64,000 bases of DNA. Source: Palsa-1392 sp963819975 (GTDB taxonomy: Bacteria; Verrucomicrobiota; Verrucomicrobiia; Chthoniobacterales; UBA10450). The notes under the pieces were generated by a model that was not told where the DNA came from, searched no databases, and saw only the letters and a list, made by a program, of their open reading frames with translations. The position numbers and the translations under genes are program-made. The stretch is from NCBI GenBank assembly GCA_963819975.1, contig CAWFYE010000008.1:1-64000 (forward strand). Direction: 5' to 3'. Positions 26,617 to 35,157 of the stretch are shown piece by piece (positions within the stretch are counted from its first letter, which is position 1; every line of letters begins with the position of its first letter).

Positions 26617-27861
26617 ATGGGTTTGATTGTTCAAAAATATGGCGGCACCTCCGTCGGTAACGCCGATCGCATGCGGCGGGTCGCGGAGCGCCTGCTCGCT
26701 ACGAAACGGGCCGGGCATGATGTCGTCGCGGTCATCTCCGCGATGGCCGGGGTGACTGATAACCTGATCAAACTGGCGCGCGAAATTTCGCCCCAGCCGA
26801 CCGAGCGCGAGATGGATGCGCTCCTCGCAACCGGCGAACAAGGATCGAGTGCGCTGATTGCAATGGCGGTCAACGCGATTGGGGGAAAGGCTGTCTCGCT
26901 GAGCGGAGCGGCCGCCGGGATCGTGACCGACGGCGTGCACACAAAGGCGAAGATTTCTCACATCTCGCCACGGCAAATCAACGAACTCCTGGCGGAGGAT
27001 TACATCGTCGTTGTCGCCGGTTTCCAGGGACAGAGCCGCGAGGGAGCAATCACGACGTTAGGCCGGGGCGGCTCGGATTTGACCGCGATCGCGCTCGCCG
27101 CCGCCTTGAAGGCGGACGATTGCCAGATCTTCACCGATGTCGACGGCGTCCACACCTGCGACCCGCGAGTCGTGCCCGACGCGAGCAAGATCGACGAGAT
27201 CGCACACGATGAATTGCTCGAAATGGCGGGTGCCGGTTCCAAGGTCATGCAATCGCGCGCGGTCGAGTTTGCAAAAAAATTCGGAGTTGGCTTCGAAGTC
27301 CGCTCGAGCATGAAAGACGTGACCGGAACGCGTGCCGCCTCGGCCACGGCGAGCATGGAAGATGTGGTCGTTCGAGCGGTGAGCCTCGAGCGGAACCAGG
27401 CGAAGGTGACGATTTGCGGCGTGCCGGATCGACCGGGCGCGGCGGGGAGAATTTTTTCCGCCATTTCCGCCGCGAACGTAAGCGTCGACATGATCGCACA
27501 AAGTGCTTCGACCACCGGCGCGACCGATCTGTCCTTTACGCTGCACAAGGATGATTTCGCGCGGGCCGAGAAAACTCTCGCGCCACTCGTCTCGGAAATT
27601 GGTGCGGTAAACATGACCGCGACAACCGGCGTGGCGAAGTTGAGTGTGGTCGGAATCGGGATGCGCTCCCATGCCGGAGTCGCCTCCCGGCTCTTCGCCT
27701 GTCTTGGCGAGGCAGGGATCAATATTCAGTTGATTTCGACCTCCGAAATCAAAATCGCAGTTGTGATCGATGAAACGGAACTCGATCGCGCCGCGCAAGC
27801 GACCCATGCCGCCTTCGGGCTCGCGCGCCCAAGACTGCCAGACGCGGCAGGCGGCGCCTGA
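26617..27861 (+). CDS. lysC: Aspartate kinase
   Basis: ATG 26617 gives MGLIVQKYGGTSVGNADRM, the normal start; an upstream ATG (26590) only adds nine residues. The 414-residue protein has the kinase domain (KYGGTSVGN, TLGRGGSDLTAIALAAAL, FTDVDGVHTCDPR) and two C-terminal ACT domains (VTICGVPDRPGAAGRIFSAI, and a region ending LISTSEIKIAVVI). The ACT domains normally mediate feedback inhibition by lysine or threonine. It phosphorylates aspartate as the first step to Lys, Met, Thr and diaminopimelate. Confidence 0.94.
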   Translation: MGLIVQKYGGTSVGNADRMRRVAERLLATKRAGHDVVAVISAMAGVTDNLIKLAREISPQPTEREMDALLATGEQGSSALIAMAVNAIGGKAVSLSGAAAGIVTDGVHTKAKISHISPRQINELLAEDYIVVVAGFQGQSREGAITTLGRGGSDLTAIALAAALKADDCQIFTDVDGVHTCDPRVVPDASKIDEIAHDELLEMAGAGSKVMQSRAVEFAKKFGVGFEVRSSMKDVTGTRAASATASMEDVVVRAVSLERNQAKVTICGVPDRPGAAGRIFSAISAANVSVDMIAQSASTTGATDLSFTLHKDDFARAEKTLAPLVSEIGAVNMTATTGVAKLSVVGIGMRSHAGVASRLFACLGEAGINIQLISTSEIKIAVVIDETELDRAAQATHAAFGLARPRLPDAAGGA

Positions 27862-27887
27862 GCGAGCTCCTGCCTAACGAACGCCGG

Positions 27888-28376
27888 TCAATTCACCTGA
27901 GTAACGTAAAACTCGGCGATCCGGCTGACTCGCATTTTCCAGCCGAACATACCGGCCTTCCAAACCGCTACGGCTGGATGATCGGCGCTGCCGCCGTAGT
28001 GCTCGTCCTTGTTCGCGAGCTTCCATTTCGAGCCGTCTTCGAGCTGGATGACCACTCCGGGAGCAATGCCGCCCCACATTCCATCGATCCGGCTCACGAT
28101 CAGGCTCTGCTTGTCCCGTTGCGCGCGCTCTGTCGCTTTCTTCTCCGCTTTCGCGACCGCTTTCTCACGGTATCCCTGGAGCCAGGCGTTCAATTTGGCC
28201 AGCTCCCCCGGGGTCAACTTTTCCAACCCCGCAGACTTGAATTCCCCGGGGCTCATCTGTTGTTGAATCCCCAGGGTTTCGTCCTGGGCACGCACGAGAG
28301 AAGCGCCGCCTAACGAGAAGGAAGCAGCGAGCGCGAAGGCGATGAAGGTCGGGTGAGAGAGTGTGATCTTTTTCAT
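27888..28376 (-). CDS. Exported hypothetical protein
   Basis: The 162-residue protein has a signal peptide (MKKITLSHPTFIAFALAASF, ending VRAQ). A helical region follows (MSPGEFKSAGLEKLTPGELA, LNAWLQGYREKAVAKAEKKA), then a beta-rich C-terminus (GVVIQLEDGSKWKLANKD, VWKAGMFGWKMRVSRIAEFY). The LTxxELxxLNxWL pattern recurs in small verrucomicrobial secreted proteins of unknown role. It is convergent with lysC, separated by 26 bp that contain one CCTAACGA word. No function can be assigned. Confidence 0.65.
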   Translation of the reverse strand: MKKITLSHPTFIAFALAASFSLGGASLVRAQDETLGIQQQMSPGEFKSAGLEKLTPGELAKLNAWLQGYREKAVAKAEKKATERAQRDKQSLIVSRIDGMWGGIAPGVVIQLEDGSKWKLANKDEHYGGSADHPAVAVWKAGMFGWKMRVSRIAEFYVTQVN

Positions 28377-28478
28377 GAAAATGGGAGCGGCAAGTGCCGC
28401 AGCGTATCAAGTGCCTGCGGGCGGTCAAGAGAGGAGCGATGGATCGATCCTGTAAAGCGGGCTCTGAACAGGACGCTG

Positions 28479-28946
28479 CTACAAATCCGCCTGGTCCGTC
28501 AGGTCTTTCCGCATCCGCACATGTTTGACCGCGTCAAAGATCGTCGGCGCCGGACCGGTCGTGATGAAACCGTACTTTTGATAAAAGCGCTGCGCGTCCT
28601 CGCGGGCATTCAAGACGATAGAGGAAGCGCCCGCATTACGAGCTCGATTTTCGAGTTCCTGAAGGATGCGGCATCCGAGCCCTTGACCTTGCGCCCGCGG
28701 TTCGACCGCCATGAAACGAACCTGTGCTTCGGCCGCGGTGTTGAAATGAAGACGTCCGATTGCGAGTGGCCGTGAATCTGGGCCGACGATCATGAAATGC
28801 TCACTGGATTCTTCACGGTCATCCTTTTCCGAGCCGCGCGGCTGATCCCAAGGCGCCCGCAAAATCCGCCAACGAAGATCGAAATAATCTTCCCATTCTA
28901 AAGGAGTCTGAGGCGAGCGGGGCGGAGATTCAGCGTTTTGGCTCAT
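28479..28946 (-). CDS. GNAT-family N-acetyltransferase
   Basis: ATG 28946 (MSQNAESPPRSPQTPLEWED) gives 155 residues; an upstream in-frame ATG would add an atypical leader. The acetyl-CoA loop is VEPRAQGQGLGCRILQELEN, preceded by the AQVRFMAV strand and followed by IVLNAREDAQRFYQKYGFIT. The order is that of ElaA/GNAT proteins. The acceptor substrate is unknown. The gene stands alone downstream of two P450 genes on the same strand. Confidence 0.8.
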   Translation of the reverse strand: MSQNAESPPRSPQTPLEWEDYFDLRWRILRAPWDQPRGSEKDDREESSEHFMIVGPDSRPLAIGRLHFNTAAEAQVRFMAVEPRAQGQGLGCRILQELENRARNAGASSIVLNAREDAQRFYQKYGFITTGPAPTIFDAVKHVRMRKDLTDQADL

Positions 28947-29082
28947 TGCAGGGAATATCAATACTAGAAAACCTGGGGGAAAGTGGATTTCCCAGTTCTC
29001 TTGACTCCCGTCCATAACATCAGACAATGTATGTCATATAAAATAACCACGTGTTGTCTGCCATACTCGCCAACGCCTGCCG

Positions 29083-30423
29083 CTAAACCGGATCGACCTG
29101 GAGGAACATTCCGTTCCTGGGGCCCATGTTCAATTCGGGGCGGAGTTCGGGCGGATCTTCGGTCTTTTCGCAGAGTGAGAACCGCCACTTCTGCGCGAAG
29201 GTGGCGAGGAGGAGGATGCCTTCCTTCCAGGCAAAGTTCTCGGCCGCGCAGATCCGAGGGCCCGCTCCAAAGGGAAAGTAGGAAAACCTGGGCCGGTCGG
29301 GCTGCGGTTCCTGAAGCCAGCGGTCCGGTTTGTATTCCGATGCATCGGGCCACCAGCGCGGATCGCGATGCACGAAATACTGCGAAACAAAGACACTCGT
29401 TCCTTCGGGAATGAGGTAGCCGTTGATCTCGACGTCCGCCATGGCCTGCCGTGTAACCGTCCAGACCGGCGGGTAGAGACGCAGAGCCTCGGACAGGACC
29501 GCGTGCGTGAAGGGCAGCTTCTCCGCGTCGTCGTAAGTCCCCGGCCGGTCTCCTAATACTTGCTGCACCTCGCTAATCATGGCGTCCTGAATCTCAGGAT
29601 GCTTGGCCAGCTCGTACCATGACCAGGTGAGCGCACGAGCGGTGGTTTCGTGGCCCGCGAGGTAGATACCCGCGATCTGATCGTGAAGCTCTTCGTTGCT
29701 GAGAGAAAGTGTCCCGCCTTCCGTGTCTTGAGCGGCGAGCAGAGTACTCAGAAGATCGCCGCGGTCCCAACCGCCCTTTCTCCTCTCTTCGACAACGCGC
29801 ATGATGGTCTCGTCGAAGGTCTTGATCGCGCCCTCCAGCTTGCGCGCCTCCGGCAACGGCGTATGCAGCCACATCTTCGCGAAAGGAACGACGAGCCGGT
29901 GAAAGCTCGCATTGAGCAGAGTGAGCGCCCCTGATATCTTCTCCGCATCGACGTCCGAGCTGCTTCCAAACAGCGCCTCGACCACGATCCGGCGGGTTAG
30001 ATCGCTCGCCTCGGTGAGCATGTTGTAAACGCCACCCGCCTCCCAACGGTTTCTCCAAGTCTGGCCATGGCGAACCATCAGATCCGCGTAAGCCGCCACG
30101 CGTTTGTGGTGGAAGGACGGTTGCACCAATCGCCGGATTCGAGCGTGCTCCTCTTCGTCGATGAGCAGAATGTCATGTTTGCCGAGAAACACGTCTGCCC
30201 GCTTGAACGCCGGGGTCTTGTGAAAATGCCTGGCTTGGTGAACCAGAACGTCTCCGATCATGTCGGGCTCCAGTACGATCGTCCAACGCTCCTGGAGCAA
30301 GTGCATGGAAACCACTGGCCCATATTCGTCCGTGAGATGCCGGATCATCTCGAGCGGGTTGTGCACGCGCTCCAGGAACAGAGAAACCGCCTTGCCTTTG
30401 GGTCCAGGGATTTCGCATGGCAT
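29083..30423 (-). CDS. Cytochrome P450 (first of a tandem pair on the map)
   Basis: ATG 30423 (MPCEIPGPKGKAVSLFLERV) gives 446 residues; longer in-frame starts would run through the neighbouring P450. Motifs: I-helix AGHETTARALTWSWYELA, ExxR in LSEALRLYPPVW, and the heme loop FSYFPFGAGPRICAAENFAW with the thiolate Cys. The residue two after Cys is Ala where Gly is usual. It lacks a membrane anchor and resembles soluble bacterial P450s of the CYP102/CYP4-like clade. It lies 32 bp downstream of a paralogous P450 and is probably co-transcribed. Redox partners and substrate are not in the window. Confidence 0.9.
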   Translation of the reverse strand: MPCEIPGPKGKAVSLFLERVHNPLEMIRHLTDEYGPVVSMHLLQERWTIVLEPDMIGDVLVHQARHFHKTPAFKRADVFLGKHDILLIDEEEHARIRRLVQPSFHHKRVAAYADLMVRHGQTWRNRWEAGGVYNMLTEASDLTRRIVVEALFGSSSDVDAEKISGALTLLNASFHRLVVPFAKMWLHTPLPEARKLEGAIKTFDETIMRVVEERRKGGWDRGDLLSTLLAAQDTEGGTLSLSNEELHDQIAGIYLAGHETTARALTWSWYELAKHPEIQDAMISEVQQVLGDRPGTYDDAEKLPFTHAVLSEALRLYPPVWTVTRQAMADVEINGYLIPEGTSVFVSQYFVHRDPRWWPDASEYKPDRWLQEPQPDRPRFSYFPFGAGPRICAAENFAWKEGILLLATFAQKWRFSLCEKTEDPPELRPELNMGPRNGMFLQVDPV

Positions 30424-30455
30424 AGTGTGATTCCTAGCGGTCGATTTGTTTCCTG

Positions 30456-31799
30456 CTAACCAACGGCGTCGATCTTCAAATGCATTCCGTTTTTTGGTGC
30501 GAGGACCAAACCGACCAGAAACTCGGGCGGATCTTCCGTTTGATCGCAGAGCGAGAACCTCCATTGCCTGAGGAAACTGGCGAGTAGCACCAGGATTTCC
30601 ATCCAGGCGAACCGCTCGCCGATACAGCTCCGGCGGCCACCGCCGAACGGGAAGTAGGCAAACTTGGGACGATCGGGATGCGCAGGGTCCAACCAGCGAC
30701 CGGGGTCGAACAAGAGCGGTTCTGGCCACCACCGCGAATCGCGATGCGCCAGGAATTGCGACGTCACCACGCTGCACCCTTTCGGAATCTCATAGCCGCC
30801 GATCTCCAGATCCTCCTTCGCCTGCCTGCCGATCGCCCAGACCGGAGGCAGGATGCGCATACTCTCCGACACCACGGCGTGCGTGTATCGGACGCCCTGC
30901 AGATTTTCATAACCGGGCTCTTGATTCCCCAGCGCCCGCAGGATCTCACCGCGCACCTTTTCCTGAATCTCCGGATGTTTGGCCAGGAAGTACAAGGTCC
31001 AGGTCAGCGCGCTGCAGGTCGTCTCGTGACCCGCGAAAAAGATCGTCGTGACCTGATCGTGGACTTCCGCATTATCCAAGGGCCGGGTGCCGCCCTCGGC
31101 ATCCTGGGCCGCGAGGAGCATGGACATGACGTCTCCCTCGTCGCGACCGCTCTCCCGTCGCTCCTCGACCAGGCGGCTGATTGTTTCGTCGAGAATTCGC
31201 ACGCTCTCGTTTAGTTCGTGCACTCCTGGCAACGGCAGATGCCGCCAGATCTCCTGGAGAGGAAGCGTGAGTTGGTGGAAGTGTGCATTCAGATTCTGCA
31301 CGGCCTGCCCCACCCGTCGGGCGTGCTCCATCATGCTGCTCCCGAACATCGCCTCGCAAATCAGGCCTCGAGTCAGTTCCTCCAACTCGTGATGGACGTC
31401 GCGCATGTCTCCGGGTTCCCATGGTTCCTGCCAGGCTTTGGCGCGAGCCGCCATCATGTCTGCGTAGCCGGCGAATCTCTGGTGATGAAAGCCCGGCTGC
31501 ATGAGCCGCCGGATACGGACATGATCCTGCCCGTCAATCAGCAGCACGCTCCTCTTCCCAAAAATCGGGTAGGCGCTCTTGAGGTCGCGGATCTTGTCGA
31601 ACTTCGAATCCTGATGGACGAGCACTTCACCGATCAGGTCCGGCTCGTTCACGACGACCATCAGGACGTGGAGCATGCGCAGTTCCGCGACCGGGCCGTA
31701 GTCGTGCGTGAGCCGCTCGAGCAGGCCCAGGAAATCGCGGCACCGTTCCTGAAAATTTGCGATCGCATGGCCTGGCGGTCCCGGTGGTCGGATCGGCAT
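30456..31799 (-). CDS. Cytochrome P450 (paralogue, upstream gene of the pair)
   Basis: The 447-residue protein starts MPIRPPGPPGHAIANFQERC. It has I-helix FAGHETTCSALTWTLYFLA, ExxR in VSESMRILPPVW, and heme loop FPFGGGRRSCIGERFAW with the canonical Cys-x-Gly. Similarity to the downstream P450 is evident throughout (HARIRRLVQPSFHHKR there, HVRIRRLMQPGFHHQR here), so the pair arose by tandem duplication. Both lack a signal anchor and a fused reductase. The substrate is unknown; fatty-acid or terpenoid-type hydroxylation is only a guess. Confidence 0.92.
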   Translation of the reverse strand: MPIRPPGPPGHAIANFQERCRDFLGLLERLTHDYGPVAELRMLHVLMVVVNEPDLIGEVLVHQDSKFDKIRDLKSAYPIFGKRSVLLIDGQDHVRIRRLMQPGFHHQRFAGYADMMAARAKAWQEPWEPGDMRDVHHELEELTRGLICEAMFGSSMMEHARRVGQAVQNLNAHFHQLTLPLQEIWRHLPLPGVHELNESVRILDETISRLVEERRESGRDEGDVMSMLLAAQDAEGGTRPLDNAEVHDQVTTIFFAGHETTCSALTWTLYFLAKHPEIQEKVRGEILRALGNQEPGYENLQGVRYTHAVVSESMRILPPVWAIGRQAKEDLEIGGYEIPKGCSVVTSQFLAHRDSRWWPEPLLFDPGRWLDPAHPDRPKFAYFPFGGGRRSCIGERFAWMEILVLLASFLRQWRFSLCDQTEDPPEFLVGLVLAPKNGMHLKIDAVG

Positions 31800-31863
31800 G
31801 GTATCGGAACCGTGAACACCACGGACTGACTTTCAAGTCAAAACGCCCCTACCCCACCGGTTT

Positions 31864-33570
31864 CTAGCGGGCAATTTCACTCGCCCCGAGAAGGGCAAAA
31901 ATCTCCGTCGGCTTTTGCTTTCCCTTCACGGCAACTTCGCCTAGCGGCCGGGTGTGATATTGCCCCTTTGCCTTTGCGAGGGTCGAGGCGCTGATAATGA
32001 TACGGGTGTTGTATTCCGGGGTTTTCGTAAGGGCTTCGAGGCGCGAGGCCAGGTTCACGCCGTCGCCGATGACGGTGTAGTTGAGGCGCGTGGCGGAGCC
32101 CATGTTGCCTGCGACGACAATGTCGGTGTTGATCCCTATGCCGAGGCCGATTGTGGGCAGGTCCCGTTCCTTCCACTGCAGGTTGAGTTCGTCGAGTGCC
32201 TCCAGCATGTCGAGTGCTGCCTGCAGAGCGCGGTCGGCGTCGTCGGGATTAACCAGCGGCGCTCCGAAGAGAGCCATGAGGGCGTCGCCGACGTATTTGT
32301 CGACCACTCCCCCGTGTTTTTCGACGATCGCGGCCATGCGGGTGAAGTAATTGTTTAAAATTCCGAGCATCTCCTGTGGAGGCAATCCTTCACTCAGGCT
32401 CGTAAACTGGCGCAGATCGGAAAAGAGGACGGTTACTTCGCGTTCTTCTCCGCCGAGGACGACGTCCTTGCGCAAAAGTTCCGCAGCCACTTCGGGCGAA
32501 ACGACTTTGCCTAACAAGTCTCGCACCCGATCGCGCTCAGCCAGACCTTCGCTCATCTTGTTAAAGGAAGTGGCCAGGGAACCGAGTTCATCGCGGCGCT
32601 TGGCCTGCGCGCGATGTTGATAATCGCCCTGCGCGATATCGCTCGCCCACCTGGCGAGCTGCAGGACGGGGCGGGAAACGTCGCGTGCGATCCAGATCCC
32701 CAAGGCGGCCGAAATGGCGAGCCCGACAAGGGCGAGGAATAGATATGTTCGCTCGAGTCGCAGATAGGGCACGAGCTCCTTGTCGAGCGATCGTTGCAGC
32801 AGCGCCGTCGCCGTTCCGTTCTCCACCGACAGAGGCACGGCGTAGCTGAGGAATTTTTCCCCGCGCATCTTGAGATCGATAACCTCCTTCGGCACGGGAG
32901 CGCTTTTGCGCAGAACCGCGATCAGCCTTTCGAGATGAGTGTTGTCGAGGGTCGTGGCAAAGACGTTCTGTCCGCTTAGGAATGTGATCTCCAATTCGCT
33001 GTAGTCTTTGATCTCGCGCGCGAAGTTATCGTCGATCCGAAAGGCCGGACAAAGCCAGGCGATCGGCGCAGGAGCGAGCAACGGCGTGATAGCGAGCGCG
33101 AAAAGCTCATGATCGAGCAGCACAAACGAATAAGCAGACTCGGCTGTCTCCGCCTGCTCGATCAGCTTTGGGAATGGAAACGGAATACCGTGCAGCTGCG
33201 GTCGATGGGTATCGAAAAGGAGCTCTTTCTGAAGCGACGCGATAAGAATCACTTCCGCTCCGACCCTGCCGCGCAGACTCTCCAAAGCCGACAAAGTCGT
33301 GGCGCGATCATGCTCGGCCCCGGCAAATGCAGCCTGAAAGGCGTGATCGCGTGACAGGATCATGGCGGCGCCGGTGAGCTGTTGATTGTGTTGCGCGATG
33401 AGCTTTTCGAAAATGCGGGCACCGTTCCGGAGACGCGCTTCGATCTGGGTCAGAGCGTGCTCGCGGTTTGCGTGTCGAACGATGAGGTAGGTCGCGCTCT
33501 GGAGGAGCGTGAGAAGACCGACCAGGAAAACGACCAGCCGGCTACGGAAACTGCGAAATCGAAATTTCAG
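31864..33570 (-). CDS. Membrane-bound class III adenylyl cyclase with HAMP domain, probable CTG start
   Basis: The first ATG in frame (33363) would cut off the first membrane helix. Reading upstream there is no ATG, GTG or TTG, but a CTG at 33570 has GGAGG six bases ahead and overlaps the cupredoxin gene stop (CTGA). From there the protein has 568 residues: TM1 (SRLVVFLVGLLTLLQSATYL), an extracytoplasmic sensor region, TM2 at about 275-295, HAMP at about 295-350, and a cyclase domain. The domain shows LFSDLRQF (metal Asp), VDKYVGDALMALFG (Lys, metal Asp) and NYTVIGDGVNLASRL (adenine-binding Asp). Lys plus Asp indicate ATP rather than GTP. It is the last gene of a three-gene unit. Confidence 0.85.
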   Translation of the reverse strand: MKFRFRSFRSRLVVFLVGLLTLLQSATYLIVRHANREHALTQIEARLRNGARIFEKLIAQHNQQLTGAAMILSRDHAFQAAFAGAEHDRATTLSALESLRGRVGAEVILIASLQKELLFDTHRPQLHGIPFPFPKLIEQAETAESAYSFVLLDHELFALAITPLLAPAPIAWLCPAFRIDDNFAREIKDYSELEITFLSGQNVFATTLDNTHLERLIAVLRKSAPVPKEVIDLKMRGEKFLSYAVPLSVENGTATALLQRSLDKELVPYLRLERTYLFLALVGLAISAALGIWIARDVSRPVLQLARWASDIAQGDYQHRAQAKRRDELGSLATSFNKMSEGLAERDRVRDLLGKVVSPEVAAELLRKDVVLGGEEREVTVLFSDLRQFTSLSEGLPPQEMLGILNNYFTRMAAIVEKHGGVVDKYVGDALMALFGAPLVNPDDADRALQAALDMLEALDELNLQWKERDLPTIGLGIGINTDIVVAGNMGSATRLNYTVIGDGVNLASRLEALTKTPEYNTRIIISASTLAKAKGQYHTRPLGEVAVKGKQKPTEIFALLGASEIAR

Positions 33571-34217
33571 CGATAGCCTCCGGTCGATAGGTCAGGCGCG
33601 CGTTTGGAACGAAAGTCCGGTTTCAGATCCAGACCAAAGAGCAATTCGTTTCTGCCGCTGGCCGAGATTGTAACCTGCTGCGCATCTCTTTCCGGAGATC
33701 CTTTGAGCAATGGGTGCCAGCTCTCGATCGTGTAGTCGCCCGCTGGAAGGTGCTCGAGGAGCGCGCGGCCTTTTTCGTCCGTGACTTGAAAATACGGCGT
33801 CGGGAGCACCGCTACATAGGCGATCATCCAGTCGTGAATGTTACAACCGAGAGTAACAAACCCCACACGGTCGAATACAATCGGCTTGGCCGGGATACCA
33901 CTGTAAAGCGGCAGCTCGAATTTCCTGGCGGGCGAGAAGGAGTAAACGTGATGGCGGATGTTGTCGGTGTTAGCGAAAAAAACCGAAGTACCGACCTGCA
34001 GCGCCGTGACGTAAGGGATGAACTGCTTGTCTCGCTGGTCGATGATTATCTGAGTTCGGGCCGTCTTAGAGTTGGTTCCCTTGCCCAGCGCAAAGACGAC
34101 CGCGTCAGGTACTGGCGCGCCTTTTGCGTCTTTCACTATGGCGGCGACCGAGCCAGCTCGCAGGTCATGGGATAGGCCAAGCAGGACAAGGAAAAGGAAT
34201 GTGTAGCGCGAGTTCAC
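33567..34217 (-). CDS. Exported cupredoxin-like (methylamine-utilization-type) protein
   Basis: Starts at GTG 34217. It has 216 residues with a signal peptide (about 1-21) and a carboxypeptidase-regulatory/cupredoxin-like beta fold. Candidate copper ligands are His89/His90 (NTDNIRHHVYSF), Cys125, His128 and Met131 (LGCNIHDWM), the type-1 copper pattern of plastocyanin relatives. Such proteins are often annotated as methylamine utilization proteins without evidence for that role. The gene sits four bases downstream of the barrel gene and overlaps the cyclase CTG, suggesting a periplasmic redox or ligand component of one system. Confidence 0.78.
   Translation of the reverse strand: MNSRYTFLFLVLLGLSHDLRAGSVAAIVKDAKGAPVPDAVVFALGKGTNSKTARTQIIIDQRDKQFIPYVTALQVGTSVFFANTDNIRHHVYSFSPARKFELPLYSGIPAKPIVFDRVGFVTLGCNIHDWMIAYVAVLPTPYFQVTDEKGRALLEHLPAGDYTIESWHPLLKGSPERDAQQVTISASGRNELLFGLDLKPDFRSKRAPDLSTGGYR
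33577..33581 (-). promoter_or_regulatory. Shine-Dalgarno site deciding the cyclase CTG start
   Basis: GGAGG on the minus strand lies inside the last codons of the cupredoxin gene. It is separated by CGATAG (plus-strand 33571-33576, six bases) from CTG at 33568-33570. No other ribosome site or standard start codon fits the membrane-helix N-terminus. Confidence 0.65.
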
Positions 34218-34221
34218 TTAG

Positions 34222-35073
34222 TTAGTAGGCGAGTGCGATCTTTACTTCCACCGAATGGTTTTGGTATCGAAGCGGATCATGTGAGGTGGTGGAGTATTCA
34301 TAAGCCACCTGGACGGACATATATTTTGTGAATGAATATGCCGTAGAAACGGACGCGGCATTAGTCTGCCCCCTCAATCGATAAGCGGTGTAGAGAGGAT
34401 TGGAGCCGAAGGTTGTAACTGGCCGAAGCACGGAAGCGATCGCGACAATATCGGGACGCGGCGGGATTGCGTAAGAGAAGACGTCGCCATCGCGATAGGT
34501 GTATCCAATCGCGATTTGCAGCGACGAGGTCAAATCAACGACCAAACGGACATTCGCGCTCTGTCCCCCCTGGTCAAAGAAATCGTCGGAGGCGCCGAGA
34601 TAGGCGAATCTGTAGCCGGCTTCGAGAGCGAACCGGTGGGAGATGGAGATTCCGCCACGAAGGACAATTGATTCGTTCCAATTGCTGCGTCCCGCTCCCT
34701 GAAAGCCGTCGTAGCCGACTCTCTCCTCAAGGGCGATCCAAGGCGCATTACGGCCAAGACCAAAGCGGTAACGCAAGTTGGCCGAGAGACCGGCGCCGAT
34801 ATTATTAAAGTCATCGAAGCGGCTCCAGACCTGTCCGCGCAAATCAGCTCCCAGATTGAGCCGAAGGTCACGCGCCAGTTGGTAGCCATTGCTTACCCGT
34901 ACATTGCTGTTCCAAGCCCAATCATCCCGCACATCTGAGGCACGATCCGAGTTGGATTGGTTACTCTCGTATAAGGCGCCGGTCTCCCCGACCAAACGCC
35001 AATCGGCGCGCGCGCCGCTCAGGCTTAGCGCCAGTAACAACACACTGACAAAGGTTGGTCTCGCCGTTTTCAT
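34222..35073 (-). CDS. Outer-membrane beta-barrel protein
   Basis: The 283-residue protein has a signal peptide (MKTARPTFVSVLLLALSLSG, ending ARA). Amphipathic beta strands with aromatic girdles follow (NGYQLARDLRLNLGADLRG, LRYRFGLGRNAPWIALEERV, ISISHRFALEAGYRFAYLG). It ends VEVKIALAY, with a terminal aromatic residue as in BAM-assembled barrels. It is the first gene of the unit with the cupredoxin-like protein and adenylyl cyclase. A role as a porin or sensor barrel is inferred from context only. Confidence 0.75.
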   Translation of the reverse strand: MKTARPTFVSVLLLALSLSGARADWRLVGETGALYESNQSNSDRASDVRDDWAWNSNVRVSNGYQLARDLRLNLGADLRGQVWSRFDDFNNIGAGLSANLRYRFGLGRNAPWIALEERVGYDGFQGAGRSNWNESIVLRGGISISHRFALEAGYRFAYLGASDDFFDQGGQSANVRLVVDLTSSLQIAIGYTYRDGDVFSYAIPPRPDIVAIASVLRPVTTFGSNPLYTAYRLRGQTNAASVSTAYSFTKYMSVQVAYEYSTTSHDPLRYQNHSVEVKIALAY

Positions 35074-35157
35074 CCGCTACTCCAACTTCGGAAATCCCCC
35101 GCAGCTCCGATGAAGAAGAGTTTCGTTCCGGCGTGCGTATGTCAATCGCGCAACGCT

